From Bradyrhizobium vignae (GTDB lineage Bacteria; Pseudomonadota; Alphaproteobacteria; Rhizobiales; Xanthobacteraceae): a DNA stretch of 64,000 nucleotides. The notes beneath the pieces were generated by a model. The model was not told where the DNA came from. It saw nothing but the letters and a program-made list of their open reading frames with translations, and ran no database searches. Below are positions 18,521 to 28,229 of this stretch, piece after piece. Made by a program: the position numbers and the translations under genes. Where the stretch lies: the NCBI RefSeq assembly GCF_004114425.1, contig NZ_RDQF01000002.1, positions 124,001-188,000 on the forward strand, written 5' to 3'. How positions within the stretch are numbered: the first letter of the stretch is position 1; each line of letters begins with the position of its first letter.

Positions 18521-19924
18521 TTATCGAGCAACACTTATGACCTGCAGCTGCGTGAACTCCGCCAATCCCTCTTCGCCGAACTCAATACCCATTCCGGATT
18601 GCTTGCTGCCGCCAAACGGAATGTGCGGCGCCAGGCTACCGTGGCTGTTGATCCACACTGTGCCCGATTCGATGCGGCTCCCGACTTCTACTGCTCGGCG
18701 CTCGTCCCTCGACCACACAGATCCCCCGAGGCCCCAGGGACTGTTATTCGCCCGCTGGATCGCGTCATCAAGATCGGTGAATTTCATTACAGGCAGCACG
18801 GGCCCAAATTGCTCCTCATCCACGATCCTGACCCCGTCTTCGATGTCGCGTATGATCGTCGGACGAACGAAATATCCGGGGCCTTCGGTAATCGTGCCTC
18901 CCGCGATTACTTTTCCATGCAGCCGTGCGTCCTCCAGAAGCTCTTGAACGCGCTCGAACTGCACCTTGTTCTGTACTGGGCCGATCTGAACGCCTTGTTG
19001 CAATCCATCTCCGACGACGGCAGCATCCGCCAGTTTCGCGAGTTCATCGCAAAGCTCATCATAGACAGCTTCATGAGCATAGACGCGTTTCACTGCCACA
19101 CAGATCTGGCCACTGTTGCGAAACGCCTGCTGGAAGATCTTCGGAGCGGCGGCCTTTGGATCCACGTCATCGAGGACGATCGCCGCATCATTCCCACCAA
19201 GCTCGAGGGTTACGCGCTTGAGCGTATCGGCAGCACTGGCCATCACCTTTTTGCCCGTCGCGGTAGATCCCGTAAAGGACACCTTGCGGACGTCGGGATG
19301 CGCAGAAAGCGCACCACCCAAATCATTTGCATCTGCGATGACATTAATAACGCCCGCAGGAACAACGTCACAGATCAGCTCTCCCAGTTTGAGTGTGCTG
19401 AGAGGCGTGGTCGCAGCCGGTTTGACCACGATAGTGTTGCCGGCCAGGAGCGCTGGAGGCATCTTGAAAGCCAGAAGAGCGATCGGGAAATTCCAGGGAA
19501 CTATTGCTGCCACCACTCCCAGCGGTCGTCGGTGCGCTTCGACACGACGGGATTCACTTTCCTCGAGCAACTTCATCGGCAATTCCATCGGCGCGATCCG
19601 CCGGAATAGTCCGGCCGCACCCCGAATCTCCTGCATAGAGTCCGGAAACGGCTTGCCTTGCTCCTGGGTCAAAATGCGTGCCAACATTTCAGCGTTCTGA
19701 TCGATAACATCTGCAATCCGCATCAGCACCTCGCGCCGCCGCTCAATTGGCGTGCTGCTCCACAGCGGAAATGCCACTTTTGCGGCTCCGACCGCGGAGT
19801 CGAGCTGGCGGTGTGAAGCTCGCGGGCATGACGCGACAATTCCCTCGGTTGCCGGATTGACAACGTTCATACTCAGATCGCCCGGAACCATTTTTCCGTC
19901 GATCAATAGCCTGAATTCGCTCAT
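18521..19924 (-). CDS. Aldehyde dehydrogenase, NAD(P)-dependent
   Basis: A 467-residue class aldehyde dehydrogenase that oxidises aldehydes to acids. The Rossmann segment VKPAATTPLS, FTGSTATGKKVM, the catalytic Glu in LELGGNDAAIV and the catalytic Cys in NSGQICVAVKRVY are all present. I start at the Met of MSEFRLLIDGK, preceded by GGAGAGGG; the annotated frame is open 54 bases upstream. It is the first gene of a minus-strand group with rubredoxin and P450, with an operator copy 108 bases upstream. It would convert a P450- or ADH-derived aldehyde to a carboxylate for CoA activation. Confidence 0.93.
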   Translation of the reverse strand: MSEFRLLIDGKMVPGDLSMNVVNPATEGIVASCPRASHRQLDSAVGAAKVAFPLWSSTPIERRREVLMRIADVIDQNAEMLARILTQEQGKPFPDSMQEIRGAAGLFRRIAPMELPMKLLEESESRRVEAHRRPLGVVAAIVPWNFPIALLAFKMPPALLAGNTIVVKPAATTPLSTLKLGELICDVVPAGVINVIADANDLGGALSAHPDVRKVSFTGSTATGKKVMASAADTLKRVTLELGGNDAAIVLDDVDPKAAAPKIFQQAFRNSGQICVAVKRVYAHEAVYDELCDELAKLADAAVVGDGLQQGVQIGPVQNKVQFERVQELLEDARLHGKVIAGGTITEGPGYFVRPTIIRDIEDGVRIVDEEQFGPVLPVMKFTDLDDAIQRANNSPWGLGGSVWSRDERRAVEVGSRIESGTVWINSHGSLAPHIPFGGSKQSGMGIEFGEEGLAEFTQLQVISVAR

Positions 19925-20238
19925 CAACCCTCTCCAGTTGGAAAAGCGGAGGCAGAGACCGAAAATCCCTCCCACCATGCCTGACGATGACTGTACCGAT
20001 TGCTACCAGAGGCTCAGTACCTGCGCAAGATACTTGCTTATTAACCAACAATGATGCAAGGAGGAGCGACACCCGTGTCGCAGTTTCTTGACACGCAATG
20101 TTGGACGGTCTCCGAACCTCGTCGCCGGAGCTCCCCAAGAAATGAGACGGTCGCACGAGACGACCCTAGTGGGTTCGCGCTCGCATCTAACCTGCCAAGC
20201 CAGTAGCGGTCGGAATGATCAATAGGGAGGGACGTAGG
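19925..20238. other. Divergent promoter region between aldehyde dehydrogenase and NTF2-APH gene
   Basis: It contains one operator copy at 20032-20053 and the GGGAGG ribosome site of the plus-strand gene. No gene is visible. Confidence 0.6.
20032..20053. promoter_or_regulatory. TetR-type operator
   Basis: Half-sites ACTTGCT and AACAATG with the standard 8-bp spacer. The left half is perfect, the right matches 4 of 7. It lies between two divergent genes (starts at 19924 and 20239) and could control both. I could not identify a clear -10 for either direction. Confidence 0.65.
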
Positions 20239-21708
20239 ATGAGAACGCCGCGCGAGCTGATCGTGATGTATTGGGATCGAGTTTGGAATAACGGCGAGCT
20301 CGAGCTCGTGCGCGAGATTTGTGGCGACCCAATAACACGACACGACGCATCGACCGTCATCAAGCTTAGTCACGATGAGCAGATTGAGCGTATTCGCTAC
20401 CGACGAACTCAAAGCGAGCCTTATTTCACGCACGAAGTCGTCCTGGCTGATGATACCTTTGTCTGCTCGGTCTGGAATGCTCATACGCGCAAAGGCACGC
20501 CGATACAAAGATGCGGAATCGAGGTATTCCAGGCCGAAAACGGCAGACTTACACATTGCTGGAACTCGCCTTACATCTCAGGCCGCTGGGGCCGCGAGGG
20601 CGATCCCGCAGTTCCGGCGAACTTGAAAGCGCCGGAGATCCTGGACTCATTAGAGCAAATATCGCCAGAGTGGCTGCAACGATTGTTCGCCCATTCCGGC
20701 ACCGAAGTCCCGCTCGTGACGATCGCCCGCAACGAGCAGATCGGACAAGGCACCGTCTGTAGTACAGCCAAGGTCAATATCGCTTACAACATACCGTCCC
20801 CCGCTCCCCAAACAGTGTTCGCGAAATTTCACCCGGCGTCACCTCACCTCGGTGCGAAAGCTGTGCGCTTTGGCTACTTCCCACGAGAGGTCGCAGCGTA
20901 CAATCTGCTGAGCTCCGACCCGCCGGTGCAAATCCCCCGGGTATATCTAGCCCAAACAAACAAAGAAGGCACCAAGCTCAACCTGGTGCTCGAGGACTTG
21001 TCGCATCGTTGCCGTCTTGGAAATCAGCTGGACGGCTGCAACACCGCCGAGGCCGCCGCAGTCGTCGAGCAGCTTGCCCGGCTGCATCGCCGATTTCTAA
21101 ATTCAAAGGAGCTCAACCAGATTACCTGGGGCGTCGAACAATGCTTCGACAAATCCCATCTAGAGACTTCATATTCCAGTGGCGCAACGATCTGCCACGA
21201 TCGATTTGCGAATCAGCTTGGAAAGGCCGAGTTCAGCATCATTGACGAATTCGGGCCGCTGGTTGGCTCATGGTGGGACCGCAAATCCGACTTTCGAACT
21301 CTGCTTCACGGAGATCCGCGCGTGGATAACATCCTTTTCGAAATGGGGGCCGGCGGCAATCCATCCGCATATCTGGTAGACTGGCAACTAGCTCGTATCG
21401 GCGACCCGCAGATCGATGTCGCATATTTCTTGACCGGAAGCCTAAGCGCGCAAGATCGTCGTACCTGCGAGCGCGACCTAGTCAAGCGGCATGCAGCTTT
21501 GGTTCGCGAGATAGAGCCCTGCTACACCGACGAGATCGCAATGCACTCCTATCGCCTAAACACGGTGGCCGGACTACTTTACACCGTGGGTGCGGCCAAC
21601 AAACTCCCGGAGAACCCGTCCATCGCCGCGCTCCTCCTTGCGCTCGTCAAGCGCAACTGCACTGCAGTCGAAGATTGGGGCTCACTTAACGGGTTACGGA
21701 GTCGATAA
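20239..21708 (+). CDS. NTF2/SnoaL-like domain fused to an APH-family kinase
   Basis: The 489-residue product seems to have two domains. Residues 1 to about 115 (PRELIVMYWDRVWNNGELEL, then FTHEVVLADDTFVCSVWNAH) look like a SnoaL/NTF2-like fold used by small cyclases, isomerases and binding proteins. From about residue 140 an aminoglycoside-phosphotransferase/ecdysteroid-kinase fold follows, with LHGDPRVDNILF (catalytic Asp and Asn) and LVDWQLARIGDP (metal-binding Asp). I start at the ATG after GGGAGGGACGTAGG; an ATG 24 bases upstream is weaker. It probably phosphorylates a hydroxyl on a small molecule or acyl-CoA. The fusion is unusual; I am sure of the kinase, less of the N-domain. Confidence 0.82.
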   Translation: MRTPRELIVMYWDRVWNNGELELVREICGDPITRHDASTVIKLSHDEQIERIRYRRTQSEPYFTHEVVLADDTFVCSVWNAHTRKGTPIQRCGIEVFQAENGRLTHCWNSPYISGRWGREGDPAVPANLKAPEILDSLEQISPEWLQRLFAHSGTEVPLVTIARNEQIGQGTVCSTAKVNIAYNIPSPAPQTVFAKFHPASPHLGAKAVRFGYFPREVAAYNLLSSDPPVQIPRVYLAQTNKEGTKLNLVLEDLSHRCRLGNQLDGCNTAEAAAVVEQLARLHRRFLNSKELNQITWGVEQCFDKSHLETSYSSGATICHDRFANQLGKAEFSIIDEFGPLVGSWWDRKSDFRTLLHGDPRVDNILFEMGAGGNPSAYLVDWQLARIGDPQIDVAYFLTGSLSAQDRRTCERDLVKRHAALVREIEPCYTDEIAMHSYRLNTVAGLLYTVGAANKLPENPSIAALLLALVKRNCTAVEDWGSLNGLRSR

Positions 21709-21739
21709 GTCTTGTCGAGCAGGCTTGCCGTCTACGGAG

Positions 21740-21767
21740 ACAGCCCCTGGCCGTGTAACGGGGCTGT
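21740..21767. terminator. Candidate hairpin terminator between convergent genes
   Basis: Perfect 8-bp arms ACAGCCCC (21740-21747) and GGGGCTGT (21760-21767) enclose a 12-base loop. It sits between the stops of the kinase gene and the ABC ATPase gene. The T-run on either side is weak, so function is uncertain. Confidence 0.4.
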
Positions 21768-21846
21768 TACCGGCATTGGCGCGAGCTTTGGCGGCGAACC
21801 TCCTAAAGAAATCCGAGCCTCACATGCTCGAACAAAGAAATAGGAC

Positions 21847-23568
21847 TTACGGGACCACGCGGACCACGCGTTCGGCGATCCCATCTGGGTCCACGAGATG
21901 AAGCTGGCCGAACTCACGCCCCCGGCCAGGAGCTGCTGAAAAGAGCGCGCGGGTGTACTCGTGCTGCGGATGCTCGAACAAGCTTTCCGCCGTACCGAAT
22001 TCGACCACGCGCCCTTGCTTCATCACTGCCACCCAATCGCAGATTTGTGCGGCGACGCGCAGGTCGTGGGTGATGAATAGAACGGCAAGGTCAAGCCTTC
22101 GTCGAACCTCGTCCAACAGCTGAAGTACCTGCTTCTGCACGGACACGTCCAGCGCTGAGACCGCCTCATCGGCGATGATCAGCTCAGGCTCCATTGCAAG
22201 CGCGCGTGCAATACAGATCCTTTGGCGCTGTCCTCCCGAGAATTGATGCGGGTATCGGTTGAGCGCCGAACGCTCGAGCCGCACCGTCTCAATGAGTGTC
22301 GCAGCGCGTGCAAGCGCCTCACCCTTGCTCATCCCAAAATTCATCGGACCTTCGATTATGGACGCGCCGACAGTCATCCGTGGGTTGAGCGACCGATAGG
22401 GATCCTGAAACACGATCTGGACCCGGCGTCGATAAGGGCGGAGCTGTGAAGACGACATTTGCGTGATGTCCGCCTCGCCAAGCATGATCTTGCCGGCGCT
22501 GGGGTCAATCAATCGCGCAATGCAACGAGCCACCGTCGACTTGCCGGAGCCGGACTCGCCTACAATCCCGACCGTCTGTCCCCTGCGAAGTACGAAATCG
22601 ACGTCTTCAACAGCATGGACCGCCGCTCCTCGTCTGAAAAGGCCTTTCCTCTCGTAAGTCTTTCCAAGCCTCTCTGTTCTTAGCAAAATAGGCCGCTCCT
22701 GCGCGACTTGCCGGACCGGAGGTTTGATAGAGGGAACGGAGGAGATCAGCATCTTGGTATATTCGTGCCGAGGACTCGACAATACCTGGTCCGCCGGGCC
22801 CATTTCAACAAGTTCGCCAGTTCGCAAAACGGCCACGCGGTGCGCAATTTCCGCGACCACACCAAAATCATGGGTAATAAAGAGAACACCTGTCCCGTTG
22901 CTGCTCTGCAATTCAGAGATCAGCTTGAGGATCTCTGATTGCGTCGTCACATCTAAGGCCGTGGTGGGTTCGTCCGCGATCAGGAGAACGGGATCGAGAA
23001 TCAACGCCATGGCGATCATGATGCGTTGACGCTGACCGCCCGACAACTGGTGTGGAAACGACGCATAGATCCGCTCCGGATCAGACAACCGCACACGAGC
23101 CAGCATTGATATGATCTTTGCTCTTCTCGACCTCGAGTCAAGCTCAGTGTGAGTCTCGAGGACTTCGTCGATTTGCCTTCCACATGTCAAAACCGGGTTG
23201 AGCGCTGTCATCGGCTCCTGGAATATCATCGACATGCGAGCGCATCGAAGCTGCCGGAGCCGCGGCTCATCGGCATTCAGTAGGTCTTCCCCCTCCAGCA
23301 AAATCTGACCGCCCGATGGCTTCAGAGCTTTGGAAAGCAGGCCCATCGCAGCGAACGCCGTCACTGATTTGCCAGATCCCGATTCACCTACGAGACAGAC
23401 GACCTCACCCGCATTGATGGTGAAACTGACATTCCGGATAGCGTAGGATCGGTCCCCTCTAGCTGGAAGATCAACGGTGAGATCACGCACCTCTAGGATC
23501 GGCTTGTTCTTCGGTGCGGTAGGTCGAGCCAACGGCACCGGCTCTACCGTCGGAGACAGCTCCGTCAT
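21847..23568 (-). CDS. Dipeptide/oligopeptide-type ABC transporter, fused double ATPase (DppD-DppF type)
   Basis: The 573-residue protein holds two nucleotide-binding domains. The first has Walker [10 protein letters not shown], signature [12 protein letters not shown] and Walker [12 protein letters not shown]; the second has [25 protein letters not shown] and [11 protein letters not shown]. Each is followed by the oligopeptide-transporter C-terminal extension ([19 protein letters not shown]). It would energise the two permeases encoded just upstream, with which it overlaps by four bases. Dpp-type systems also carry non-peptides, so peptide specificity is not implied. Confidence 0.93.
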   Translation of the reverse strand: MTELSPTVEPVPLARPTAPKNKPILEVRDLTVDLPARGDRSYAIRNVSFTINAGEVVCLVGESGSGKSVTAFAAMGLLSKALKPSGGQILLEGEDLLNADEPRLRQLRCARMSMIFQEPMTALNPVLTCGRQIDEVLETHTELDSRSRRAKIISMLARVRLSDPERIYASFPHQLSGGQRQRIMIAMALILDPVLLIADEPTTALDVTTQSEILKLISELQSSNGTGVLFITHDFGVVAEIAHRVAVLRTGELVEMGPADQVLSSPRHEYTKMLISSVPSIKPPVRQVAQERPILLRTERLGKTYERKGLFRRGAAVHAVEDVDFVLRRGQTVGIVGESGSGKSTVARCIARLIDPSAGKIMLGEADITQMSSSQLRPYRRRVQIVFQDPYRSLNPRMTVGASIIEGPMNFGMSKGEALARAATLIETVRLERSALNRYPHQFSGGQRQRICIARALAMEPELIIADEAVSALDVSVQKQVLQLLDEVRRRLDLAVLFITHDLRVAAQICDWVAVMKQGRVVEFGTAESLFEHPQHEYTRALFSAAPGRGREFGQLHLVDPDGIAERVVRVVP

Positions 23569-24500
23569 GCGCCCTCGCTCATTTTCGGGTCGAGTGTATC
23601 GCGTAGCCCGTCACCCATCATGTTGACTGAAAGGACCGTAATGGCCAGGAACAGGCCCGGAAATAGGATGTTATGAGGATAGATGCGAAATAGAGCGCGT
23701 CCTTCGGACATGATGTTGCCCCAGCTTGGGATCTCAGCGGGCGTTCCGATGCCCAGGAACGACAACGCCGCCTCGATCAAGACAGCCGATGCCGCCAGGA
23801 ACGTGCCTTGGACAATCAACGGGGCAATGGTGTTAGGCAAAATATGGCGCAGCATAAGAATCCATGTTGGTGTACCGACAGAAACCGCACTCTCCACGTA
23901 AGGCTCTTCGCGAACGCTCAGAACGATTGACCTCACAAGCCTTGTGACTCGTGGCACGTCGGGTACAACGATCGCAAAAATCACGGTCATAAGCCCTCCT
24001 CGCCAGATCGAAACAAGCGCGATGGCGAGCAGGATACCAGGAAAGGCCATCAACCCGTCCATGATCCGCATGATGGGACCGTCGAGCCGCCTGACGTAGC
24101 CCGAGACCAGTCCGATCACCGTCCCAATTGCGATGGCAATGACCGCGACCGCCAGGCCGACGAACAGCGACACGCGCGCGCCGTAGATGACCCGACTGTA
24201 GACGTCTCGGCCGAGCGTATCCGTGCCCATGATGGCCGTCCGCTTAACTTGAGTACCATCCTCCAAGCGTACTGAAATCTCAGCTCCGGGCCTACGATTG
24301 CGTTCTCCCGGATCGATCCTTGTGGGATCGACGGTTCCAAGTGCGGGCGCAAGAATTGCAACTCCGAGCACCAGCAGTAGAGCCAACCCTCCGATTGCCA
24401 CAGCAGGATTTAGGATTGCGAGACGCCAAAGTGGCTTGTTCGGCCATTCCGCGCGCGGCGAACGGTCTCCACCCGGAACGTTTTCAACCAGTAGGCTCAA
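23565..24500 (-). CDS. ABC transporter permease, DppC type
   Basis: A 311-residue inner-membrane permease. It has an N-terminal cytoplasmic stretch, a first membrane segment near residues 31-50 (AVAIGGLALLLVLGVAILAP), a loop with TDTLGRDVYSRVIYGARVS typical of DppC/OppC, and five further membrane segments with the EAA-like ATPase contact near LRHILPNTIAPLIVQ. Its start overlaps the dppB-like stop and its end overlaps the ATPase start, both by four bases, so the three proteins are made together. It forms the channel with the DppB-type partner. Confidence 0.92.
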   Translation of the reverse strand: MSLLVENVPGGDRSPRAEWPNKPLWRLAILNPAVAIGGLALLLVLGVAILAPALGTVDPTRIDPGERNRRPGAEISVRLEDGTQVKRTAIMGTDTLGRDVYSRVIYGARVSLFVGLAVAVIAIAIGTVIGLVSGYVRRLDGPIMRIMDGLMAFPGILLAIALVSIWRGGLMTVIFAIVVPDVPRVTRLVRSIVLSVREEPYVESAVSVGTPTWILMLRHILPNTIAPLIVQGTFLAASAVLIEAALSFLGIGTPAEIPSWGNIMSEGRALFRIYPHNILFPGLFLAITVLSVNMMGDGLRDTLDPKMSEGA

Positions 24501-25438
24501 AACCGTATCCTCGGATCGCAGATCGTATAAAGGATGTCGATCGCCAGATTGATCAGGACGTAAACAACTGAGAACATCAGGATGACCGCCTGAATTGTCG
24601 GGAAGTCACGACTGAGCACAGCCTCGACCGTGAGCCGACCAAGCCCCGGCAGACCGAACACGGTCTCGGTCACCACCACCCCGCTAATGAGGACGGCAAT
24701 GCTGGTGCCGATTATGGTGAGCACTGGAACTGCAGCGTTGCGCAAGGCGTGGCGAACGAGAATGACACCCTGGGACAGCCCCTTTGCGCGCGCGGTGCGG
24801 ATGTAATCCTCTCTCAAGACCTCGATCACAGCAGCACGCGTCATGCGAGATATGAGTGCAATGAACCCGACGGATAGCGTCACCGACGGCAATATGAGAT
24901 GCCGCAGCGATGCCCAGAAGTCTTCCTGCAATCGCACATAACCTTGAACGGGCAGCAAGTTGAGCACTATTGAAAACATGTAGATCATGCAGTAGCCGAC
25001 CACGAATCCGGGAACGGAAAAGCCAACAACCGAAAGCACCATCACTATCCGATCAAAAAGCGAACCATGACGGTAGGCAGCCAGCACGCCTATCGGCACC
25101 GCGACGGCGATCGCGAACAGAAGAGTGCAGAGAGCTAGCGCCAGCGTTGGTTCGATCCGCTGTAAAACGAGCTCGGCGACGCTGCGTTTAAAGAAAAAGC
25201 TTTCGCCGAAATCGCCCCTCAGGACATGGCTGATCCAGATGCCGAACTGCGACCAGATTGCGTCGTTCAAGCCAAGCCTTTGTCTGATGAGTTCGATCTG
25301 CTCGGAGCTCGCATTGTCTCCTGCAATGACAGCGGCCGGATCGCCAGGAATCAGCCGGAGCATAAGAAACACGAAAAGAGTTACTATGGCCAAGACAGGC
25401 AGCGTGCCCGCGAGGCGGCGTGCGATGAACTCAAGCAT
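24497..25438 (-). CDS. ABC transporter permease, DppB type
   Basis: A 313-residue inner-membrane permease beginning MLEFIARRLAGTLPVLAIVT, typical of DppB/OppB. It has LIPGDPAAVIAG in the first periplasmic loop, about six membrane helices, the EAA-like loop VRHALRNAAVPVLTIIG, and a conserved end (AIDILYTICDPRIRF). It is the first gene of the dppB-dppC-dppDF-like operon. An operator copy lies 185 bases upstream, shared with the divergent binding-protein gene. Confidence 0.93.
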   Translation of the reverse strand: MLEFIARRLAGTLPVLAIVTLFVFLMLRLIPGDPAAVIAGDNASSEQIELIRQRLGLNDAIWSQFGIWISHVLRGDFGESFFFKRSVAELVLQRIEPTLALALCTLLFAIAVAVPIGVLAAYRHGSLFDRIVMVLSVVGFSVPGFVVGYCMIYMFSIVLNLLPVQGYVRLQEDFWASLRHLILPSVTLSVGFIALISRMTRAAVIEVLREDYIRTARAKGLSQGVILVRHALRNAAVPVLTIIGTSIAVLISGVVVTETVFGLPGLGRLTVEAVLSRDFPTIQAVILMFSVVYVLINLAIDILYTICDPRIRF

Positions 25439-25622
25439 TCAAATACCGTCGACGATCAGCGGCCGTTTGCTGGCCTGCGATCAGAGCGAGTGCGGTTGGA
25501 ACGCAAGCGACCAACCTACTTGGTACCGTAGAAGATGCGCACGTCGTATGGATGCCTGAAGCCACCGGCCATTTCCTCTCGTTTCCTCGCTCTGATGGCG
25601 GGTAGCCTGATTGTGACACACG

Positions 25623-25644
25623 ACTTGCTTTTTGTCTAGCAAGT
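25623..25644. promoter_or_regulatory. TetR-type operator, perfect palindrome arms
   Basis: Both arms are exact: ACTTGCT and AGCAAGT, with an 8-bp spacer. The site lies between the divergent permease operon (start 25438) and the binding-protein gene (start 25700). On the plus strand TTGCTT, 16 bases and TATGGC give a weak promoter that the operator would cover. Confidence 0.85.
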
Positions 25645-25699
25645 GATATGGCGAAGACAGTTCGGCTTTTGATAATGAACGAATATAGGGGAAACAGAG

Positions 25700-27271
25700 A
25701 TGGAATGGATCCGCAATCTCGTCATCCTGGCATCTATCCTCGGGTTTTTGCCGCCGTCAGTAGCGGCCGAGCCCACCAAGCTTCGCGTGGTCATGTCAGG
25801 CGATTTGAAGATCATCGATCCGTACTGGACGTCGGCGTATATTGTGCGCAACCACGCTTACATGATCTACGATACACTGTTCGCGAGGGACGCAAATCTG
25901 AAGATCCAGCCGCAGATGGTCGATTCCTGGAGCGTTTCGGAAGATCAGCGTACCTATACGTTCAAGCTGCGAGAAGGGCTTGAATGGCACGATGGGCAAC
26001 CAGTGACGAGTGCGGACGTTATCCCCTCGATTAAGCGCTGGGCGGCGCGCGACGTCGCGTTGGGACCGCCGCTGATGCGGCTGGTCAAAGAAATGGCCCT
26101 CGATGACGACCGCACTTTCCGGATAGTGCTCACCGAGCCGACCGCGCTGTTGATGACCGCTCTGGCCAAACCGTCACTCGCCGTTTTCGTGATGCCGAAG
26201 AGGGTTGCTGACATCGACCCCAACACGCAAATAAGTGATACGACTGGCTCCGGCCCATTTATCTTCAAGAAGGACGATTGGAAGCCTGGAGAGAAGGCGG
26301 TCTACATCAGAAATCCCAAATACAGGCCCCGCGCTGAAGCTCCGTCGGGCCTCGCCGGCGGCAAGCTTGCAAAGGTCGACCGCGTGGAGTGGGTCACGAT
26401 CGGCGACTCACAAACCGCCGTGAATGCCTTGATAAACGGCGAGGTCGACATGATTGAGTCCCCGCAACCTGATCTGTTCCCGCTCCTTGAGCACGACCCG
26501 AAGATTGAACTCGTCAAACTGAACAAGCAGGGTTCGCAATACTTGCTTCGATTCAACGTGCTTCATAAGCCGTTTGACAATCCCAAGGTTCGGCAGGCTG
26601 TGCTCTACGCACTTAACCAGAAGGATTTCCTCAACGCTGCGGTGGGAGATCCGAGGTTCTATATGGAATGCAAGGCCGTCTTTATCTGTAATACTCCGCT
26701 CGGATCGACGGTAGGTTGGGATGACAAGCTGAGCTCCAATCTCACCAAAGCGAAGACGCTTCTCAAAGAAGCGAATTATGACGGTACGCCTGTTGTTCTC
26801 ATGGGAACCACCGATCTTCCCATTCTCAACAACCTGGCGTCGGTCGCCAAGGCTCAGCTGGAGCAGGTCGGATTCAAGGTCGATCTGCAGCGGATGGACT
26901 GGTCCACTCTGGTTGCCCGGAGAGCGAAGAAGGATTCTCCTCCAGCTGGATGGAATGCGATGTTTACAATGCCCGATGCGTCGGACCTGTCCAATCCTTT
27001 GGTAAACGGCATGACAAATGCTTCATGCGACAAGGCGTGGTTTGGCTGGCCATGCGACCCACAATTGGAAGAGCTGCGACAGGAGTTCAGCAAAACGACC
27101 GATCCGGAACAACAAAAGACAATTGCTGAAGCGATCCAGAGTCGTTTAACGGAATACCCGACCCATGTCCCTCTCGGTCAGGTCAACATTCCCATTGCAC
27201 GCCGAAAAGGGGTCAGTGGAAACCTCGAAGCTCCAGTAACAGTTCTCTGGAATGTCCACAGGACGCAGTGA
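25700..27271 (+). CDS. Extracellular solute-binding protein, family 5 (Dpp/Opp type)
   Basis: The 523-residue protein starts with a signal peptide (about 23 residues, ending SVAAE) for export to the periplasm. Family 5 landmarks follow: TYTFKLREGLEWHDGQPVTS, GSGPFIFKKDDWKPGEKAVY, the LRFNVLHKPFDNPKVRQAV hinge segment and a C-terminal HVPLGQVN. It would deliver substrate to the DppBC-type permease encoded divergently from the same intergenic region. Cysteine residues occur in the mature part (MECKAVFICNT). The ligand is unknown; linkage to catabolic genes suggests a catabolic substrate rather than peptides. Confidence 0.92.
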   Translation: MEWIRNLVILASILGFLPPSVAAEPTKLRVVMSGDLKIIDPYWTSAYIVRNHAYMIYDTLFARDANLKIQPQMVDSWSVSEDQRTYTFKLREGLEWHDGQPVTSADVIPSIKRWAARDVALGPPLMRLVKEMALDDDRTFRIVLTEPTALLMTALAKPSLAVFVMPKRVADIDPNTQISDTTGSGPFIFKKDDWKPGEKAVYIRNPKYRPRAEAPSGLAGGKLAKVDRVEWVTIGDSQTAVNALINGEVDMIESPQPDLFPLLEHDPKIELVKLNKQGSQYLLRFNVLHKPFDNPKVRQAVLYALNQKDFLNAAVGDPRFYMECKAVFICNTPLGSTVGWDDKLSSNLTKAKTLLKEANYDGTPVVLMGTTDLPILNNLASVAKAQLEQVGFKVDLQRMDWSTLVARRAKKDSPPAGWNAMFTMPDASDLSNPLVNGMTNASCDKAWFGWPCDPQLEELRQEFSKTTDPEQQKTIAEAIQSRLTEYPTHVPLGQVNIPIARRKGVSGNLEAPVTVLWNVHRTQ

Positions 27272-27357
27272 TTGCTGACGACGGTTTGCCGCGGTTGTTG
27301 GCAGCAGCGTCTGGTCTTCTGCTGCCCCGCATGGCCTTGAGCAACAGGAGGGCGTGA

Positions 27358-28143
27358 ATGGATCTCGGAATAAAAGGGCGCAAAGCGATCGTAGCAGGCG
27401 GAAGTGCCGGAATGGGTCGAGCAACGGCCGCCGCGCTCGCGAAGGAAGGCGCTGAGGTCTTGATCAGCGCCAGAAACGAGGAGCGTTTACGAGAAGCTGC
27501 GGGCGCTTTGAGCCGCGACATTGGTCGGGAAGTGAGGTTCGTCCGGGCCGACCATTCAACGCCCGAGGGCAGAGCTGCGGTGTTGGCAGCCTGCCCAGCT
27601 CCCGACATCCTGGTGACGACCGTTTCGCCGCCGCCCTACACGCCAGACTTCCGTCAGATCACATCAGATGATTGGATGAACGCGTACCGGACAGGGACTG
27701 TCGGACCGATTGAACTCATGCGCGGTGTCCTGGACGGAATGTCTGAACGCAAATGGGGCCGCATAATCAACATCGTTACGGTAGCTATAAAATTTCCAGT
27801 GGAGCGACGGCTGCTCTCCGGTGCGCCGCGCACGACGCTGGCCAGCTATACAGCCGTGGTGGCGCGGAAAGTGGCGAAGCACAACGTCACAATCAACAAT
27901 CTCTTGCCCGGAATGTATGCGACGGAGTCGTTCCTTTCGCGCGACAATCTGGCTCAAGCACCAGCGGATGTGGTCGACCAGGCGAAGAGCGAGGTGGCGC
28001 GGCAGTGGCGTATTCCAGCGGGCCGGATGGGGGAGCCCGAGGATTTCGGTCGATTTGCGGCCATGTTCGCCTCTGAGTGTGCGAACTTCATTGTCGGCCA
28101 GAATGTCGTCATCGACGGCGGTTCCGGCGGGGGCATGTTCTAG
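27358..28143 (+). CDS. Atypical SDR-family protein
   Basis: A 261-residue SDR-like protein with the cofactor motif GGSAGMGRATAAALA, and SARNEERL consistent with NADP binding. The usual NNAG is replaced by TTVSPPPYTP, and the catalytic YxxxK is not found; the corresponding region reads APRTTLASYTAVVARKVAKHN. The tail FIVGQNVVIDGG is normal. It belongs to a known SDR subgroup lacking the classical tetrad, so its chemistry may differ. It starts 87 bases after the binding-protein gene and probably shares its operator-controlled transcript. Confidence 0.82.
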   Translation: MDLGIKGRKAIVAGGSAGMGRATAAALAKEGAEVLISARNEERLREAAGALSRDIGREVRFVRADHSTPEGRAAVLAACPAPDILVTTVSPPPYTPDFRQITSDDWMNAYRTGTVGPIELMRGVLDGMSERKWGRIINIVTVAIKFPVERRLLSGAPRTTLASYTAVVARKVAKHNVTINNLLPGMYATESFLSRDNLAQAPADVVDQAKSEVARQWRIPAGRMGEPEDFGRFAAMFASECANFIVGQNVVIDGGSGGGMF

Positions 28144-28229
28144 AGGGCGATCGGTATTGGACATGGAGCGAGCGACGCGCTGCCTGGTGGGCGAGTCCAC
28201 CAGAGCGTAGACAATGGTTGCGGACGTGT

